In this document: positions 17,023-26,596 of the stretch, one piece after another
Layout: every line of letters starts with the position of its first letter
Numbering within the stretch: position 1 is the stretch's first letter
Source of the DNA: Planctomycetota bacterium
GTDB lineage: Bacteria > Planctomycetota > UBA1135 > GCA-002686595
NCBI GenBank assembly: GCA_016220085.1
Contig: JACRIN010000109.1
Location: 59,157 to 123,156 of the forward strand
DNA length: 64,000 nucleotides
Direction: 5' to 3'
The notes under the pieces: generated by a model
Seen by the model: the letters and a program-made list of their open reading frames with translations, nothing else
Databases searched by the model: none
Told to the model about the DNA's origin: nothing
Program-made: the position numbers and the translations under genes

Positions 17023-18057
17023 ATGCAACGCAACGCGCTCTCGTTCCTTCTCGCCGCCTTCTGCGCGGCGCCCACACTCGCCCAAGTCCAACCGAACGCC
17101 GGACCCGACCAGAGCGTGACGCTCGACGTCGGTGCGACGCTCGCCGGCGCGCTGCCGGGCCGTTCGCCGCTCGCGTATTGGACCGCCGACGGCAACGCCG
17201 CGACCGAGAACGCGATCGTGTTCTACGACGATGCGACCGGTGCCACCGCATCGCCGGTGTTGCACGACGCGGCGGGCAAAACCTTTGGTTGGCCGAGCGA
17301 CCTGCTCGAGATCGACGGCTTGGTGTACGGCATCGAGAGCTTGCACCGCTATCTCTACACGGTCGACGTGACCACCGGCCTCTGCAAGGCGATCGGGCCG
17401 GCGAACTCGTGGAAGAACGTCTACTCGCTCGCCTACGACCCCGCGACCGATCGCATCTTCGCCGTCGACCAGTACAAGAAGCAGTTGCTGCGGATCGCGC
17501 GCACCACCGGCAAGGTCACCGGCGTCGGTGGGGCCACGCTGAAGGGCTACACGTTGGTCCGCGCGCTCGCCTTCCGCACCGCGGACGCGCAGCTCTACGC
17601 GGTCGACCAGGGCAGCGACAAGCTCTTGCGCCTCAACCCGACGACCGGCGTCGTCAGCGTCGTTCGGACGCTCCCCGCGGATGCGTTCGCGCGCATCGAC
17701 GAGCTCCACTTCTTCGGCGACGACCTGTACGGCACGAACGCGATTCAGAATGCCGCGGGCGATCTGATCGCGTGCCAGCTGCAGCGCATCCCGCTGACGG
17801 CCGGCGTCGCGCCGGAGAACGTCGGGCCGGTGATTCCCGAGGTCTCGCCGCACGCGTTGGTGATCCACTCGGTGCCCGAGCGCTTCCAGTGGTCGCAGAC
17901 GTCCGGTCCCGGCGTCGCGACGTTCTCGAACGCGCAGACGCTCACGCCGAGCGTCGGATTCTCGGTCGCCGGCGTGTACGGCTTGACGTTGACCGCGTTC
18001 ACGCTGACCGGGCCGGTCTCGGACAGCGTCACGATCACGGTCGCGCCGGCTCCCTGA
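17023..18057 (+). CDS. Secreted PKD/propeller-type protein
   Basis: 344 residues with a signal peptide (SFLLAAFCAAPTLAQ) cleaved near residue 21. The mature part opens with PNAGPDQSVTLDVGATLAG, the usual start of a PKD-like Ig domain. Then come propeller-like repeats with YSLAYDPATDRIFAVD and ALAFRTADAQLYAVDQGSDKLLRLNPTTGVV (about residues 140-215). It ends in a second Ig-like strand set (VAGVYGLTLTAFTLTGPVSDSVTITV). Probably extracellular and of structural or binding nature. The start is fixed by the signal peptide; the open frame upstream lacks protein character. Confidence 0.7.
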   Translation: MQRNALSFLLAAFCAAPTLAQVQPNAGPDQSVTLDVGATLAGALPGRSPLAYWTADGNAATENAIVFYDDATGATASPVLHDAAGKTFGWPSDLLEIDGLVYGIESLHRYLYTVDVTTGLCKAIGPANSWKNVYSLAYDPATDRIFAVDQYKKQLLRIARTTGKVTGVGGATLKGYTLVRALAFRTADAQLYAVDQGSDKLLRLNPTTGVVSVVRTLPADAFARIDELHFFGDDLYGTNAIQNAAGDLIACQLQRIPLTAGVAPENVGPVIPEVSPHALVIHSVPERFQWSQTSGPGVATFSNAQTLTPSVGFSVAGVYGLTLTAFTLTGPVSDSVTITVAPAP

Positions 18058-18124
18058 TCGCGCGCCCACCGGTAGACGCCGGAGGCCAAGCGCCGAAGGG
18101 CGAGCGCCGACGGGCACGAGTAGG

Positions 18125-18152
18125 GGCGGGGGCTCGCGTTCGAGCTCCCGCC
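18125..18152 (+). terminator. Hairpin terminator after the PKD-type gene
   Basis: A 12-bp stem with one G-T pair (18125-18136 with 18141-18152) and a CGTT loop. It is followed at 18203-18221 by a second perfect 8-bp hairpin. Confidence 0.6.
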
Positions 18153-18329
18153 TCGCGCGTTTCCCGTCCCGCTCGAAATGCGCGCGGCGAGCGGTCGTAG
18201 CGGCGCCGCCGTCGGCGGCGCGACGTGCTCGACCGTCGCCGCCGCGCATCGCATGCTCCGCCCGCATCCGCTATCGTCTTCGAAGAGCGCTGGAGCGTTG
18301 GCGCGGCCGCGCCGCTCCGCGTCGCCGCG

Positions 18330-19859
18330 ATGATCGACTGGGAAGAGTTCTATCAGAGCTTTCGCAAGCCCGGGTTCATCCCCGGTTACGAGATCCAGAA
18401 CCGTCTGGGCGGCGGAGCGTTCGGCGAGGTCTACAAGGCGCGCAAGACCTCGATCGGCAAGCCGTACGCGATCAAGTTCCTGAAGGTCGACGACCAGTCG
18501 GGCCGCGAGGCGATCGAGCGCGAGCTCGAGCACGTCCGGCACTTCGCGCAGATCGACCATCCGAACCTCGTGACGATCGAGGACATGGGCGTCGTCCGCG
18601 GCGTGCCGTACTTGATCATGGGCTACGCCGGCGAAGACACGCTCGCGCGCCGACAGAAGCGCGAGCGCATGAGCGTCGAGCGTGCGCTCAACTACTTCAC
18701 GCAGACCGCGCGCGGCGTGCTGGCGCTGCACGATCGGCGGTTGGTGCACTTCGACCTGAAGCCCTCGAACATCTTCCTGAAGGGCGAGATCGCGCGCGTC
18801 GGCGACTACGGGCTCGCGAAGCTGATGACCGACGGGCGTTCGACGCTTTCCTTCGGTCGCGGCACGCCTCACTACATGGCGCCCGAGATGCTGAAGAACC
18901 GCGCGGACCATCGCGCGGACATCTACTCGCTCGGCGTCATCCTCTACGAATCGCTCGCCGGCGCGCTGCCGTTCGCGGAGGGCAACGGCTCGGACTTCGT
19001 CGTGCGCGAAGAGGACGTTCCCCCGAGCTTCCCGGCCGACTTCCCGATCCCGCTGCGCGCGGTGGTCGAGCGCGCGCTGCGCCTGGACCCCGGCGCTCGC
19101 TACGAGGACGTCGAGGAGCTGATCTCCGAGCTCGGTCAGACCGGTCGCCAGGGTGATTCCATCGTCGTCCCGCGCACGCTCTCCGACGCCGAGGTGCGCG
19201 TCGTCGCGCCGACCCGCGCGAGCGGCCTCGCCGAGCGCACGCCGACGCCGACCGCGAATCTCGCGCCGACGCCGACGCCGCTCGTGCCTCCGTTCGTCGA
19301 GCCCGCGAAGCCGGCGGAGCCCGCTCCGACGCCCGGGGTCGCCCGCGCCACGTCGCGCGAGCTCGCGCGCGGCGCCGCCGAGGTCGCGCTCGGGGTCTGG
19401 GAGGGCTTGCGCAGCGTGCGGCAGCCTCCGTCGGTCGACGCGCGCGCGCCGACGGTTCCGGCGCCGCCCCCCGATCCGCAGGCGACTTCGCCGGTGGCCC
19501 AGGCGTCCTCGCCGGTCGCGCACGCTTCTTCGCCTGCGCCGCAGGCGCCTCCGCTCGGGCCCCAGGTCGCCGTCGCGCTCGCCGGGACCGTTCCGGTTCC
19601 TCCGCGAATCGAAGGCGGCGTGCTCAGCACGGTCTTCACGACGCTCGCGCTCGGCCTCGAGGTGCTCGTCGCGTTGATCCTCGCGCCGATCCGGCGCGCG
19701 GCGTCCGACGTCGGTCGCGCGGGAACCGGCTTCGTCAAACGCGGCCGCGGTGGCTTCGGCGTCGCGTGGCGACTGCTGCTGCTGCTCGTCGGTCTACTCG
19801 CCGCCGGGTGCGTCGTCGCGCTCGCGGCCTCCCTCGCCTACCTCTTGTTGATCGGTTGA
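18330..19859 (+). CDS. Membrane-anchored Ser/Thr protein kinase
   Basis: 509 residues. A Hanks-type kinase spans about residues 20-275: glycine loop LGGGAFGEVYKA (26-37), catalytic Lys49 (AIKFLK), VHFDLKPSN (catalytic loop, Asp142), and DYGLAK (Asp159, in place of DFG). All core residues are present, so it should be active. A Thr/Pro/Ala-rich linker follows, then two hydrophobic segments near the C-terminus (about 430-450 and 485-508) anchor it. The next gene, an RNA polymerase sigma factor, starts 6 bases on, a pairing seen in planctomycetes and suggesting phosphorylation-linked control of that sigma factor. Confidence 0.9.
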   Translation: MIDWEEFYQSFRKPGFIPGYEIQNRLGGGAFGEVYKARKTSIGKPYAIKFLKVDDQSGREAIERELEHVRHFAQIDHPNLVTIEDMGVVRGVPYLIMGYAGEDTLARRQKRERMSVERALNYFTQTARGVLALHDRRLVHFDLKPSNIFLKGEIARVGDYGLAKLMTDGRSTLSFGRGTPHYMAPEMLKNRADHRADIYSLGVILYESLAGALPFAEGNGSDFVVREEDVPPSFPADFPIPLRAVVERALRLDPGARYEDVEELISELGQTGRQGDSIVVPRTLSDAEVRVVAPTRASGLAERTPTPTANLAPTPTPLVPPFVEPAKPAEPAPTPGVARATSRELARGAAEVALGVWEGLRSVRQPPSVDARAPTVPAPPPDPQATSPVAQASSPVAHASSPAPQAPPLGPQVAVALAGTVPVPPRIEGGVLSTVFTTLALGLEVLVALILAPIRRAASDVGRAGTGFVKRGRGGFGVAWRLLLLLVGLLAAGCVVALAASLAYLLLIG

Positions 19860-19865
19860 ACGCGC

Positions 19866-20780
19866 GTGAGCGACTGGATCCCCGACATCGCGAAGCTGCA
19901 GCGCCTCGACGACGACGAATGGCTGAAGGTCGAGCGCGAGTACGCAGGACGCCTGTACCACTACGTCGCGCGCCGCGTCACCGATCGCGAAGCGCGCCAC
20001 GACGTGCTGCAGGAGACTTTGCTCGGCGCCGTGCGCGGGATCGGGAGCTTCGACCCGACGTACACGTTCGAGCAGTACGTCTTCGGCATCTGCCACAACC
20101 GCACCGTCGATTGGATGCGACGTCGTCGGATCGACACGCTGCAATCGGAGACCGACGAGGACGAACCCTCGCCGATCGAGCGCCTCGCGACGTCGAGCGA
20201 GACGCCGAGCCAAGTCGTGCGCCGCGCCGAGTTCTCCGAGAACGCGCGCCGCTTGCTCGCGATGCTCTTGCGCGAGTGGGTGCAGGAGACTTGGGGGCAA
20301 GGCGAGTTCGTGCGCTTGATGGTGATCGAGGCGCTGTTCTTCGGCGGCTGGCGCAACAAGGACACGTGGAAGCGCTTCGGGCTGAACGACGAAACCTCGG
20401 TCGCGGGCATCAAGTTCCGCGCGCTCGTCCGCATCCGCGAGCTCGCGCAAGAGCGCCCCGAGGCGGCCGAGCTGTTCCTCGCGCTCTCGCGCCTCACCCA
20501 AGCCGGCGAAGCGAACTTCGATTTCGACGTCAGCGAGGTGTGGCGCGCGTCGCGGGCGTCTTGCCCGGCGCGCGTGTGGCTGGCGCGCACGCTCGCGGGC
20601 ACGCTGCCCGCCGGCCCGAAAGCGTTCGTCGATTTCCACCTCGACGAGATGCGTTGCGAGTTCTGCCGCGCGAACGTCGAGGACCTGCGCACGCGCTCGA
20701 GCGAGGAGCTCGACAGCATGCACGAACGAGCTCGGGCGTCGACTCTCGGTTTCCTGCGCTCGCGCGGCGGCTCGGCGTAG
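19866..20780 (+). CDS. ECF-type RNA polymerase sigma factor with C-terminal extension
   Basis: 304 residues from a GTG start. Sigma region 2 is clear at about residues 25-85 (RVTDREARHDVLQETLLGAVRGIGSF ... FGICHNRTVDWMRRRR). Region 4 is less typical (about 165-195, KDTWKRFGLNDETSVAGIKFRALVRIREL). A further roughly 110 residues follow and hold CEFCRANVEDL, a possible zinc knuckle of the sort found in anti-sigma domains. It is translated right after the kinase gene, so it is probably the kinase's partner or target. Confidence 0.8.
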   Translation: MSDWIPDIAKLQRLDDDEWLKVEREYAGRLYHYVARRVTDREARHDVLQETLLGAVRGIGSFDPTYTFEQYVFGICHNRTVDWMRRRRIDTLQSETDEDEPSPIERLATSSETPSQVVRRAEFSENARRLLAMLLREWVQETWGQGEFVRLMVIEALFFGGWRNKDTWKRFGLNDETSVAGIKFRALVRIRELAQERPEAAELFLALSRLTQAGEANFDFDVSEVWRASRASCPARVWLARTLAGTLPAGPKAFVDFHLDEMRCEFCRANVEDLRTRSSEELDSMHERARASTLGFLRSRGGSA

Positions 20781-20886
20781 CCGCGAGCGGCGCTTCTACA
20801 CTTCCTTTGCCGCGCCGGCTCGGACGCGCGGACGCGAGCGCATAGCATGGCGTGCCGGTCGCCGGTCTCGCGCCCGCCCCCAAGCC

Positions 20887-22353
20887 ATGAAAACGATCTC
20901 GCGCCTCGTCCTCATCGCCTTCGCCGCCGCCTTCGCTCCGACGGTGGGCGCCTCGGGCACGGCACCGACTTCAGTGACGCCGACGAACGCCTCCGTGACG
21001 CTCGTCGAAGCACTGGAGTCGATCCGCGCCGACGCGATCAAGGCCGACCTGTACTTCATCGCGAGCGACGAGCTCGGCGGACGCGACACGCCCAGCCCAG
21101 GTCAGCGCGTCGCCGCCCGCTTCATCCGCGCGCGCCTCGAGCGCCTCGGTTGGCAGCCGGGCGCGAAGGACGGCTACCTGTACGAGTGGAGCCGTGAGTC
21201 CGTGATCACGCTCGACGAGATGGCTTCGTCGCTGACGATCACTCACGACGGCAAGGAGCAGCGCCTCGAGTTCGGCCTCGACTACTTCTGCTCCTCCTCC
21301 GGCGTCGTCTCGCTGGAGCGCGACGGCGCCGCGACGTTCTGCGGCACCGGGACGAAGGCCGACTTCGAAGGCAAGCAGCTCGCCGGCCGTTGGGCGGTGT
21401 GCTTCGACTCCGACATCGCGTGGCGCGATCGCGACAAGGCCGCGCGCGCGAGCGGTGCGATCGGATTGCTCGTCGTGCCGCCCGCCGACCACAAGGGCGA
21501 GAGCTACGAGTCGCGCTTCGCCGGCGACGTGCGGCGCTTGCGCCAAGGTACGTCGAGCCGCCGCTCGCGGAACGCGGACGACGTGCCGTTCCCCACCGCG
21601 TACTTGGCGCCCGCGGCGGTCGCGGGGCTCGCTCCGGAGACCTGGCAAGTCGGCGCCGAGCTCGCGTGGACCGCGCGCGACGTGCGCAAGCTCGACAAGG
21701 TCGTGCTCGAGAACGTGTGCGGCTTTTGGCCGGGCTCGGATCCAGAGCTCAAGAAGGACGTGATCATCGTCTCGGCGCACTACGACCACGTCGGCACGCG
21801 CGACGGCGTCGTCTTCAACGGCGCGGACGACAACGGCTCGGGCACGTGCGGCCTGATGGCGATCGCGGAAGCGCTCGCGAAGCACGGTCCGCTCCCGCGT
21901 TCGGTGATGTTGATGTGGGTCTCCGGCGAGGAGAAGGGGCTCTGGGGCTCGGATGCGTGGACGAAGAATCCGTGGCTGCCCGAGGGCTGCCGTGCGTTCT
22001 GCGACATCAACATCGACATGATCGGCCGCAACGCGCCGGACAAGCTGCTGATCACGCCGACCAAGAAGCACAAGGCGTACAACGGGCTCGTCAAGATCGC
22101 GGAGAGGGTCGCGCCGCTCGAGGGCTTCCCGACGCTCGGTTCCGCCGACGAATATTGGGATCGATCGGACCACCGGAACTTCTCGGTCAACCTGAAGATC
22201 CCGGTGACGTTCCTCTTCTCCGACGTCCACGAGGACTACCACGAGTCGACCGACGACCCGGAGAAGATCGACTACGACAAGATCCGCCGCGTCTCGCGCA
22301 TGGTCGTGCGCATGCTGGGCGAGATGCAGGCGCCGGATGTCGACCTGAACTAG
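20887..22353 (+). CDS. Secreted M28 family zinc aminopeptidase
   Basis: 488 residues with a signal peptide (LVLIAFAAAFAPTVGA). A PA-domain-like insert lies at about residues 130-255, then the M28 catalytic core. Metal and catalytic motifs: SAHYDHVG (about 297-304, His), NGADDNGSG (bridging Asp), VSGEEKGLWGS (catalytic Glu and metal Glu), INIDMIGR (Asp), and FSDVHEDYHESTDDPEKID (final His). All ligands are in place. It likely degrades peptides outside the cytoplasm. Confidence 0.9.
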   Translation: MKTISRLVLIAFAAAFAPTVGASGTAPTSVTPTNASVTLVEALESIRADAIKADLYFIASDELGGRDTPSPGQRVAARFIRARLERLGWQPGAKDGYLYEWSRESVITLDEMASSLTITHDGKEQRLEFGLDYFCSSSGVVSLERDGAATFCGTGTKADFEGKQLAGRWAVCFDSDIAWRDRDKAARASGAIGLLVVPPADHKGESYESRFAGDVRRLRQGTSSRRSRNADDVPFPTAYLAPAAVAGLAPETWQVGAELAWTARDVRKLDKVVLENVCGFWPGSDPELKKDVIIVSAHYDHVGTRDGVVFNGADDNGSGTCGLMAIAEALAKHGPLPRSVMLMWVSGEEKGLWGSDAWTKNPWLPEGCRAFCDINIDMIGRNAPDKLLITPTKKHKAYNGLVKIAERVAPLEGFPTLGSADEYWDRSDHRNFSVNLKIPVTFLFSDVHEDYHESTDDPEKIDYDKIRRVSRMVVRMLGEMQAPDVDLN

Positions 22354-22415
22354 GGCTTCAGCCAGAAACCCCGCCGTTGGCCGTTGCGTCGCGAACAGTC
22401 GCGACAAGGCACGGC

Positions 22416-23726
22416 ATGACAATTCCGGTCCGCCGCGTGTTCCGAGCCTCGCTGCTGTTCGTCGGAGTTGCTGCCGCGAGGGACGTATTCGCGTGGCAGG
22501 GCGACGGTGATCTCTTCGGCTCGGTCGCTTGCGCGGCAGGGGACCTCGACGCGGACGGTGTCACCGATGTACTGGTCGCCGCGCCGTGGGCGGGAGGCGT
22601 GCTCCGACTCTCCGGGAAGGACGGTCGGATGCTCGGCGTGTGCGCGGCTCATGGTGCTGGCGATGGCTACGGTGCTGCGCTCGCCGCAGGCGCGGACATC
22701 GACGGCGATCACGTCGCCGACTTCGCCGTGGCTGCCTCCGCGAGCTGTCGCGGCTTCGGTGCGGGGTACGTGGAGTTGCGTTCCGGAGCGACGGGAGAAC
22801 TCCGGCGCACGATCTTCGCCGAAGCGATCGACTGGGTGTTCGGCAGAGCGATCGGCTTCGTCCCCGACCTAGACGGCGACGGCATCGACGATCTCGCCGT
22901 CGCATCGGAGCGCTGTGAAGACGTCGACTGGCGCACCCGTCGCGAGCGAGCGTGGGGTGTGCTGAGTCTCTACTCCACTCGGGACGGAGCACGACTCGCG
23001 ACGCTCGAGTCCTCCGCGACACCCAAGGGCTTCGCCAGTTCCTTCCTACGCGTGTCGGACCTGGATGGTGACGGCTTCGAGGACCTGATCATCGGCGCCA
23101 GCGCTCAGACGCATCGCGGCCCGGCGATTCTCGCGGCGTACTCGTCGCGCTCGGGTCGTTCACTCTTCACGCTCGAGTATCGGAGCTCGATCCCGGGCGA
23201 GCTCGGCCGCATGGACGTGGGTGATCTAGACGGCGACGGTTGTCCCGATCTCTTGGTCGTGGACGACACCAGCCTCGCGGAGGAAGACAGTCGCGTCGTC
23301 GCGTTCTCCGGGACCGGTTATCGGCCGCTCGCGTGCGACGTGGTGCTTCGGCCGGGGAACGGAGCGAGATTGAGGGTGGTCGGCGACGTCGATCGCGACG
23401 GCGCGGACGACTTCGTCGTCGCTTGCGACGGATTCTGGACCGACGAACCTGCGCGGCTCCACTCCGGGCGCACGGGCGCCGAGCTTCGCGAGTGGCCTGG
23501 CACTGCGGCCTGGTTGAACGATTGGCATCAGCCGGGAGCTTCGGTGGTCGCGACGGGCGACATCGACGGGGATGACGTGCCCGACTTGCTGCTCGGCGAC
23601 GTGAACTCCGCGGCGCCCGGCGTTCCTGGGTGCGTCGAACTGGTGTCCGGAGCGACAGGCGAACTGGTCTGGCGCCAAACGTGGCTCTGCGCGATGACGG
23701 GCACCATACAAACGCCGCGCAGGTGA
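22416..23726 (+). CDS. Secreted FG-GAP/VCBS repeat protein
   Basis: 436 residues with a signal peptide (SLLFVGVAAARDVFA). It contains at least six calcium-binding-type repeats of the integrin-alpha FG-GAP kind: DLDADGVTD, DIDGDHVAD, DLDGDGIDD, DLDGDGFED, DLDGDGCPD, DVDRDGADD and DIDGDDVPD. This predicts a beta-propeller on the cell surface or secreted. Codon use is a little looser than the neighbours (CTA leucine codons near 22868 and 23226), which may point to faster evolution or transfer. The frame is open far upstream, but the signal peptide fixes the start. Confidence 0.8.
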   Translation: MTIPVRRVFRASLLFVGVAAARDVFAWQGDGDLFGSVACAAGDLDADGVTDVLVAAPWAGGVLRLSGKDGRMLGVCAAHGAGDGYGAALAAGADIDGDHVADFAVAASASCRGFGAGYVELRSGATGELRRTIFAEAIDWVFGRAIGFVPDLDGDGIDDLAVASERCEDVDWRTRRERAWGVLSLYSTRDGARLATLESSATPKGFASSFLRVSDLDGDGFEDLIIGASAQTHRGPAILAAYSSRSGRSLFTLEYRSSIPGELGRMDVGDLDGDGCPDLLVVDDTSLAEEDSRVVAFSGTGYRPLACDVVLRPGNGARLRVVGDVDRDGADDFVVACDGFWTDEPARLHSGRTGAELREWPGTAAWLNDWHQPGASVVATGDIDGDDVPDLLLGDVNSAAPGVPGCVELVSGATGELVWRQTWLCAMTGTIQTPRR

Positions 23727-23775
23727 CTCGGGTCGCCCCGAAGTCGCCGGCGCGGCGTGCTGGGTGGGGACCCGA

Positions 23776-26574
23776 TTACTTCTTCGCGGAGAGCGCGGCT
23801 TGCGCCGCGGCGAGGCGGGCGATCGGCACGCGCAGCGGGGAGCACGAGACGTAGTTCAAGCCGATCTCGTTGCAGAACTCGATCGAGCTCGGATCGCCGC
23901 CGTGCTCGCCGCAGATGCCGAGCTTGATCCCCGGACGCGACTTCTTGCCTTCCGTGCACGCGATGCGCATCAGTCGGCCGACGCCTTCGCGGTCGAGCGC
24001 GGCGAACGGGTCGCGCGCGAAGATCTCGTGCTCGATGTACTGCGGGATGAACTTCGAGCCGTCGTCGCGCGAGATGCCGTAGGTCGTCTGCGTCAGGTCG
24101 TTGGTGCCGAACGAGAAGAACTCGGCGGTCCGAGCGATGTCCTCGGCGATCAGCGCCGCGCGCGGGAGCTCGATCATCGTCCCGACGAGGTAGGGGATCG
24201 TGACCTTCTTCTCCGCGAACACGGCGGTCGCCGTGTCGCGCACGATCTGCGCTTGGAGCGCGAGCTCTTTCTCCGTCGCGACCAGCGGGATCATGATCTC
24301 CGGGATCGGCTTCTTCTTGGTGCGCAGCGCGACGTCGCACGCCGCCTCGAAGATCGCACGCGCTTGCATCGCGGTGATCTCGGGGTACGTGATGCCGAGG
24401 CGGCAGCCACGGTGGCCGAGCATCGGGTTGAGCTCCTTGAGCTGCTCGATCTTCGCGTGCAGTCGCGCGGCGGGGACCTTCATGTCCTTCGCGAGCGCTT
24501 GGATCTGCTCTTCCTCGTGCGGGAGGAACTCGTGGAGGGGCGGGTCGAGCGAGCGGATGGTCACCGGGAAGCCCGCCATCTCCTCGAAGATGCCGTCGAA
24601 GTCGGCGCGCTGCAGTGGCAGGAGCTTCGCCAACGCGCGCTCGCGCTCGGCTTTCGACTCCGCGAGGATCATCTCGCGCATCGCGTCGATCTTCGAGCCT
24701 TCGAAGAACATGTGCTCGGTGCGGCAGAGCCCGATGCCCGCGGCGCCGAACGTGCGCGCGACGTGGGCTTGGTCCGGCTGGTCGGCGTTCGCGCGCACGC
24801 CGAGCGTGCGGACCGCGTCGGCCCACTCCAACAGATCGCGGAACGCGCGGTAGGTGCCGCCCTTCTTCGCCTTCGCGTCGCCGTGGAAGAGCGCCGCCAT
24901 CACTTCGGAGGGCTGCGTCGCGAGCTTCCCGCCGATCACTTCGCCGGTCGAGCCGTCGAGCGAGAGCCAGTCGCCCTCCTTCAAGCACGTCGATCCGACT
25001 TTCATCGTCTTCGCGACGTAGTCGATCTCGAGCGCGCCCGCGCCGGCGACGCAGACCTTGCCCATCTGCCGCGCGACCAGCGCCGCGTGGCTGGTCATGC
25101 CTCCGCGCGCGGTCAGGATGCCGCTCGCGGCCGACATGCCGCGGATGTCCTCGGGGCTGGTCTCGATGCGGACCAGGATCACCGCTTCCTTCTGCGTCGC
25201 GGCCCAGTGCTCCGCGGTCTCCGCGTCGAAGACGATGTGACCGCAGGCGGCGCCGGGGCCGGCGTTCAAGCCCTTGGTCAGCACGCGGCCCGCTTCGCGC
25301 GCGGCCTTCTGCTCGGCGAAGTCGAAGATCGGCTGGAGGAGCTGGTTCAGCGCCTCCGGTTGCACTCGACGGATCGCTTCCTCGCGCGTGATCAGTTTTT
25401 CGCGGACCATGTCGGTCGCGATCTTCACCGCGGCGAAGCCCGTGCGCTTGCCGCTGCGACACTGGAGCATGTAGAGCTTGCCGCGCTCGATCGTGAACTC
25501 GAGGTCCTGCATGTCGCGGTTGTGCTTCTCGAGGAGCTTCTGCACGCGCCCCAGCTCCTTGAACGCCTTCGGCAGCTCGTGGACGAGCTCGGCGATCGGC
25601 AGCGGCGTGCGGATACCTGCGACGACGTCCTCGCCCTGCGCGTTCATCAAGAACTCGCCGTAGAACTCTTTCGCGCCGGTCGACGGATCGCGCGTGAAGC
25701 ACACGCCGGTCGCCGACGTCGCGCCGAGGTTGCCGAAGACCATCGCCATCACGTTGACGGCGGTGCCCCAGTGGCCGGGGAAGTGGTTGAGCTGGCGATA
25801 GACGACCGCGCGTTCGGTGTTCCACGATTCGAAGACCGCGCCGATCGCGCCCCAGAGCTGGTCCTCGGGCGAATCCGGGAACTCACGGCCGCAGCGCTCG
25901 CGCACGATCGCCTTGTACTTGGCGACCAATGCCTTCAGGTCGTTTTCGTCGAGGTCGGTGTCCTGCGTGACGCCGCGCTCTTGCTTCGCGTCTTCGAGCG
26001 CTTGTGCGAAAGGGTCGAAGCTCTCGGTGCGTGCGCCCTTCAGTCCGAGCACGACGTCGGCGTACATGTGCACGAAGCGCCGGTACGCGTCCCACGCGAA
26101 GCGCGGATTGTTCGACGCAACGGCGAGGCCCTCGACGGTGGTGTCGTTCAGGCCGAGGTTGAGGACGGTGTCCATCATCCCGGGCATCGACACGCGCGCG
26201 CCGGAGCGGACGCTGAGCAGCAGCGGGTTCTGCGAGTCGCCGAAACGCTTGCCGGCTTCCTTCTCCATGCGCGCCATCGCGAGCTCGACCTGGCGCTTCA
26301 GGTCGGACGGATAGCGTCGGCCGTTCGCGTAGAAGTACGTGCACACCTCCGTCGAGATCGTGAAGCCCGAGGGCACCGGCAGGCCGAGCCTGCACATCTC
26401 GGCGAGGCCCGCGCCCTTGCCGCCGAGCAGTTCCTTCATCGCGCCGCCGCCTTCGGCTCGGCCGTCGCCGAACGAGAACACGAAGCGCTTCTTCTGGGCG
26501 GTCGACTTCTTGTCCTTGGAGGGACGAGAGGGAGCGGGTTTCGAACGACGAGAGGCTCGCTTAGTGGCGGGCAT
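23776..26574 (-). CDS. ppdK: Pyruvate, phosphate dikinase
   Basis: 932 residues, catalysing pyruvate + ATP + phosphate to and from PEP + AMP + PPi in central carbon metabolism. The N-terminal nucleotide-binding domain has GGKGAGLAEM and SVRSGARVSMPGMMDTVLN. The swivelling domain has GGMTSHAALVARQMGKVCV with the phosphorylated His. The C-terminal TIM-barrel has GIGLCRTEHMFF, SFGTNDLTQTTYG and CGEHGGDPSSIEFC with the catalytic Cys. A Lys/Arg-rich tail of about 35 residues precedes the conserved part. It is convergent with the FG-GAP gene (49 bases apart) and trails a lipoprotein gene by 22 bases. Confidence 0.96.
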   Translation of the reverse strand: MPATKRASRRSKPAPSRPSKDKKSTAQKKRFVFSFGDGRAEGGGAMKELLGGKGAGLAEMCRLGLPVPSGFTISTEVCTYFYANGRRYPSDLKRQVELAMARMEKEAGKRFGDSQNPLLLSVRSGARVSMPGMMDTVLNLGLNDTTVEGLAVASNNPRFAWDAYRRFVHMYADVVLGLKGARTESFDPFAQALEDAKQERGVTQDTDLDENDLKALVAKYKAIVRERCGREFPDSPEDQLWGAIGAVFESWNTERAVVYRQLNHFPGHWGTAVNVMAMVFGNLGATSATGVCFTRDPSTGAKEFYGEFLMNAQGEDVVAGIRTPLPIAELVHELPKAFKELGRVQKLLEKHNRDMQDLEFTIERGKLYMLQCRSGKRTGFAAVKIATDMVREKLITREEAIRRVQPEALNQLLQPIFDFAEQKAAREAGRVLTKGLNAGPGAACGHIVFDAETAEHWAATQKEAVILVRIETSPEDIRGMSAASGILTARGGMTSHAALVARQMGKVCVAGAGALEIDYVAKTMKVGSTCLKEGDWLSLDGSTGEVIGGKLATQPSEVMAALFHGDAKAKKGGTYRAFRDLLEWADAVRTLGVRANADQPDQAHVARTFGAAGIGLCRTEHMFFEGSKIDAMREMILAESKAERERALAKLLPLQRADFDGIFEEMAGFPVTIRSLDPPLHEFLPHEEEQIQALAKDMKVPAARLHAKIEQLKELNPMLGHRGCRLGITYPEITAMQARAIFEAACDVALRTKKKPIPEIMIPLVATEKELALQAQIVRDTATAVFAEKKVTIPYLVGTMIELPRAALIAEDIARTAEFFSFGTNDLTQTTYGISRDDGSKFIPQYIEHEIFARDPFAALDREGVGRLMRIACTEGKKSRPGIKLGICGEHGGDPSSIEFCNEIGLNYVSCSPLRVPIARLAAAQAALSAKK

Positions 26575-26596
26575 GGGGGAAAATCCGGGGTGAGAG

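Noticed and set aside
21390..22415. N-terminal extension of the FG-GAP protein by about 340 residues
   Set aside because: That part is an out-of-frame reading of the M28 peptidase gene; a proper signal peptide begins at 22416.
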